DNA from: a virus
DNA: 23,608 nt
Direction: 5' to 3' (one strand)
IMG/VR virus record: IMGVR_UViG_3300045538_000326
Coordinates: 1-23,608 of that record
Part shown: positions 23,225-23,608 of the stretch, piece after piece
Position numbering within the stretch: position 1 is the stretch's first letter
Layout of the letters: each line of letters opens with the position of its first letter
Notes under the pieces: generated by a model
Database searches by the model: none
What the model saw: the letters and a program-made list of their open reading frames with translations, nothing else
What the model was told of the DNA's origin: nothing
Made by a program: the position numbers and the translations under genes

Positions 23225-23608
23225 ATGGAATTAAAAATTGATAGTCTTGATGATGTTAAGAAGTTACTTGCTGGAAAACATGAAAGTCAAGAAAAAGTTC
23301 AAGTTGGTTATACGGAAGAAGATACAGAAAAAAATCTTTCGAGAAAAGTTGGAGATAGATGGTTTGACGAAGATGGCAATGAGTGGGAACAAAGAAAAGG
23401 ATATAAAATAAAACTTGGAAAGGAATGGCAACAAGAATTACATGAGTATCTAAATACATTTCAAAAATGTCCAAAAGAAACATGCACTTGCACTATGCCA
23501 AAAAGACTTGACCAAAAGATGAAGGCAATTCATGGAATGTGTTTTGATTGTGTTATTGATATGGAACATAAAATTCGTCTCGAAGGTAAATGGGATGAAT
23601 ATGAAAAA
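23225..23608 (+). CDS. Cys-rich protein of unknown function, 3' end beyond the window
   Basis: ATG 23225 follows AAAGG and a TTATGTT leader like those of 9797 and 20952. The frame stays open to the window edge for 128 codons. It opens MELKIDSLDDVKKLLAGKH, has a RWFDEDGNEWEQRKGYK segment (45-61), and then a cysteine cluster, Cys82, 87, 89, 106 and 109 (CPKETCTC ... MCFDC), which looks like a small zinc-binding site. The end reads VIDMEHKIRLEGKWDEYEK. Similar hypothetical proteins occur in T4-like phages as far as I recall, but I know no function. It is probably co-transcribed with the nucleotidyltransferase-fold gene (11-base gap). Confidence 0.7.
   Translation, partial: MELKIDSLDDVKKLLAGKHESQEKVQVGYTEEDTEKNLSRKVGDRWFDEDGNEWEQRKGYKIKLGKEWQQELHEYLNTFQKCPKETCTCTMPKRLDQKMKAIHGMCFDCVIDMEHKIRLEGKWDEYEK

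Noticed and set aside
1-23608. tRNA genes, insertion sequences, integrase or attachment sites
   Set aside because: Gaps are too short for tRNAs, and I recognise no transposase or integrase motif.

Overview
The window is a compact stretch of a large, AT-rich tailed phage, most likely a T4-like myovirus of environmental (marine type) origin. Every gene I accept is on the + strand, gaps are 1 to 60 bases, and there is no gene-free stretch over 300 bases. TAA, TAG and TGA all end genes, so the genetic code looks standard. Signs of a T4-like phage are a Rad50/SbcC-type recombination ATPase with a zinc-hook CxxC (gp46-like), modular tail-fibre proteins, a peptidase S74 chaperone domain, a tail-assembly-chaperone-like protein and a phage-type nucleotidyltransferase-fold protein. 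The host cannot be read from the sequence. One site resembling a Bacteroidetes promoter is only a hint.

Layout. 1-1303: 3' part of the gp46-like gene. 1305-9736: four large structural genes: a 1476-residue fibre with three Gly-X-Y arrays, an S74 self-cleaving spike or fibre, and two Ser/Gly/Thr-rich modular fibre-like proteins. 9797-10704: a 58-residue protein translationally coupled to a LamG-like (concanavalin-fold) protein. 10723-16254: a sugar-transfer cassette of three genes: a GT-B glycosyltransferase fused to two methyltransferases (FkbM type and Methyltransf_24 type), a GT-A-type glycosyltransferase, and a GT4-type glycosyltransferase fused to a TibC/Aah-like (BAHT) O-heptosyltransferase with its four-cysteine finger. 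16298-19756: a second giant Gly-X-Y fibre. 19781-20935: a seven-bladed RCC1 propeller. 20952-21965: a TPR/GT9-GT41-like glycosyltransferase. 22017-23608: tail-assembly-chaperone-like protein, nucleotidyltransferase-fold protein and a Cys-rich protein cut by the window end.

How the parts may work together (inference). Fibre genes made almost wholly of Ser, Thr, Gly, Asn and Ala surround four transferase genes. One of these carries the enzyme family known to put heptose on serines of repetitive bacterial surface proteins. The simplest reading is a phage-encoded virion-glycosylation system: transferases decorate the proline-poor collagen-like fibres, methyltransferases cap or modify the sugars, and LamG, RCC1 and fibre-tip domains supply binding surfaces. 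Modification of host surface glycans is the main alternative. The repeat arrays show 72-, 45- and 36-base higher-order units and modules shared between distant genes, pointing to ongoing recombination. An 8-base motif, ATATTTAT, lies 24-34 bases before four start codons and is a candidate promoter element.
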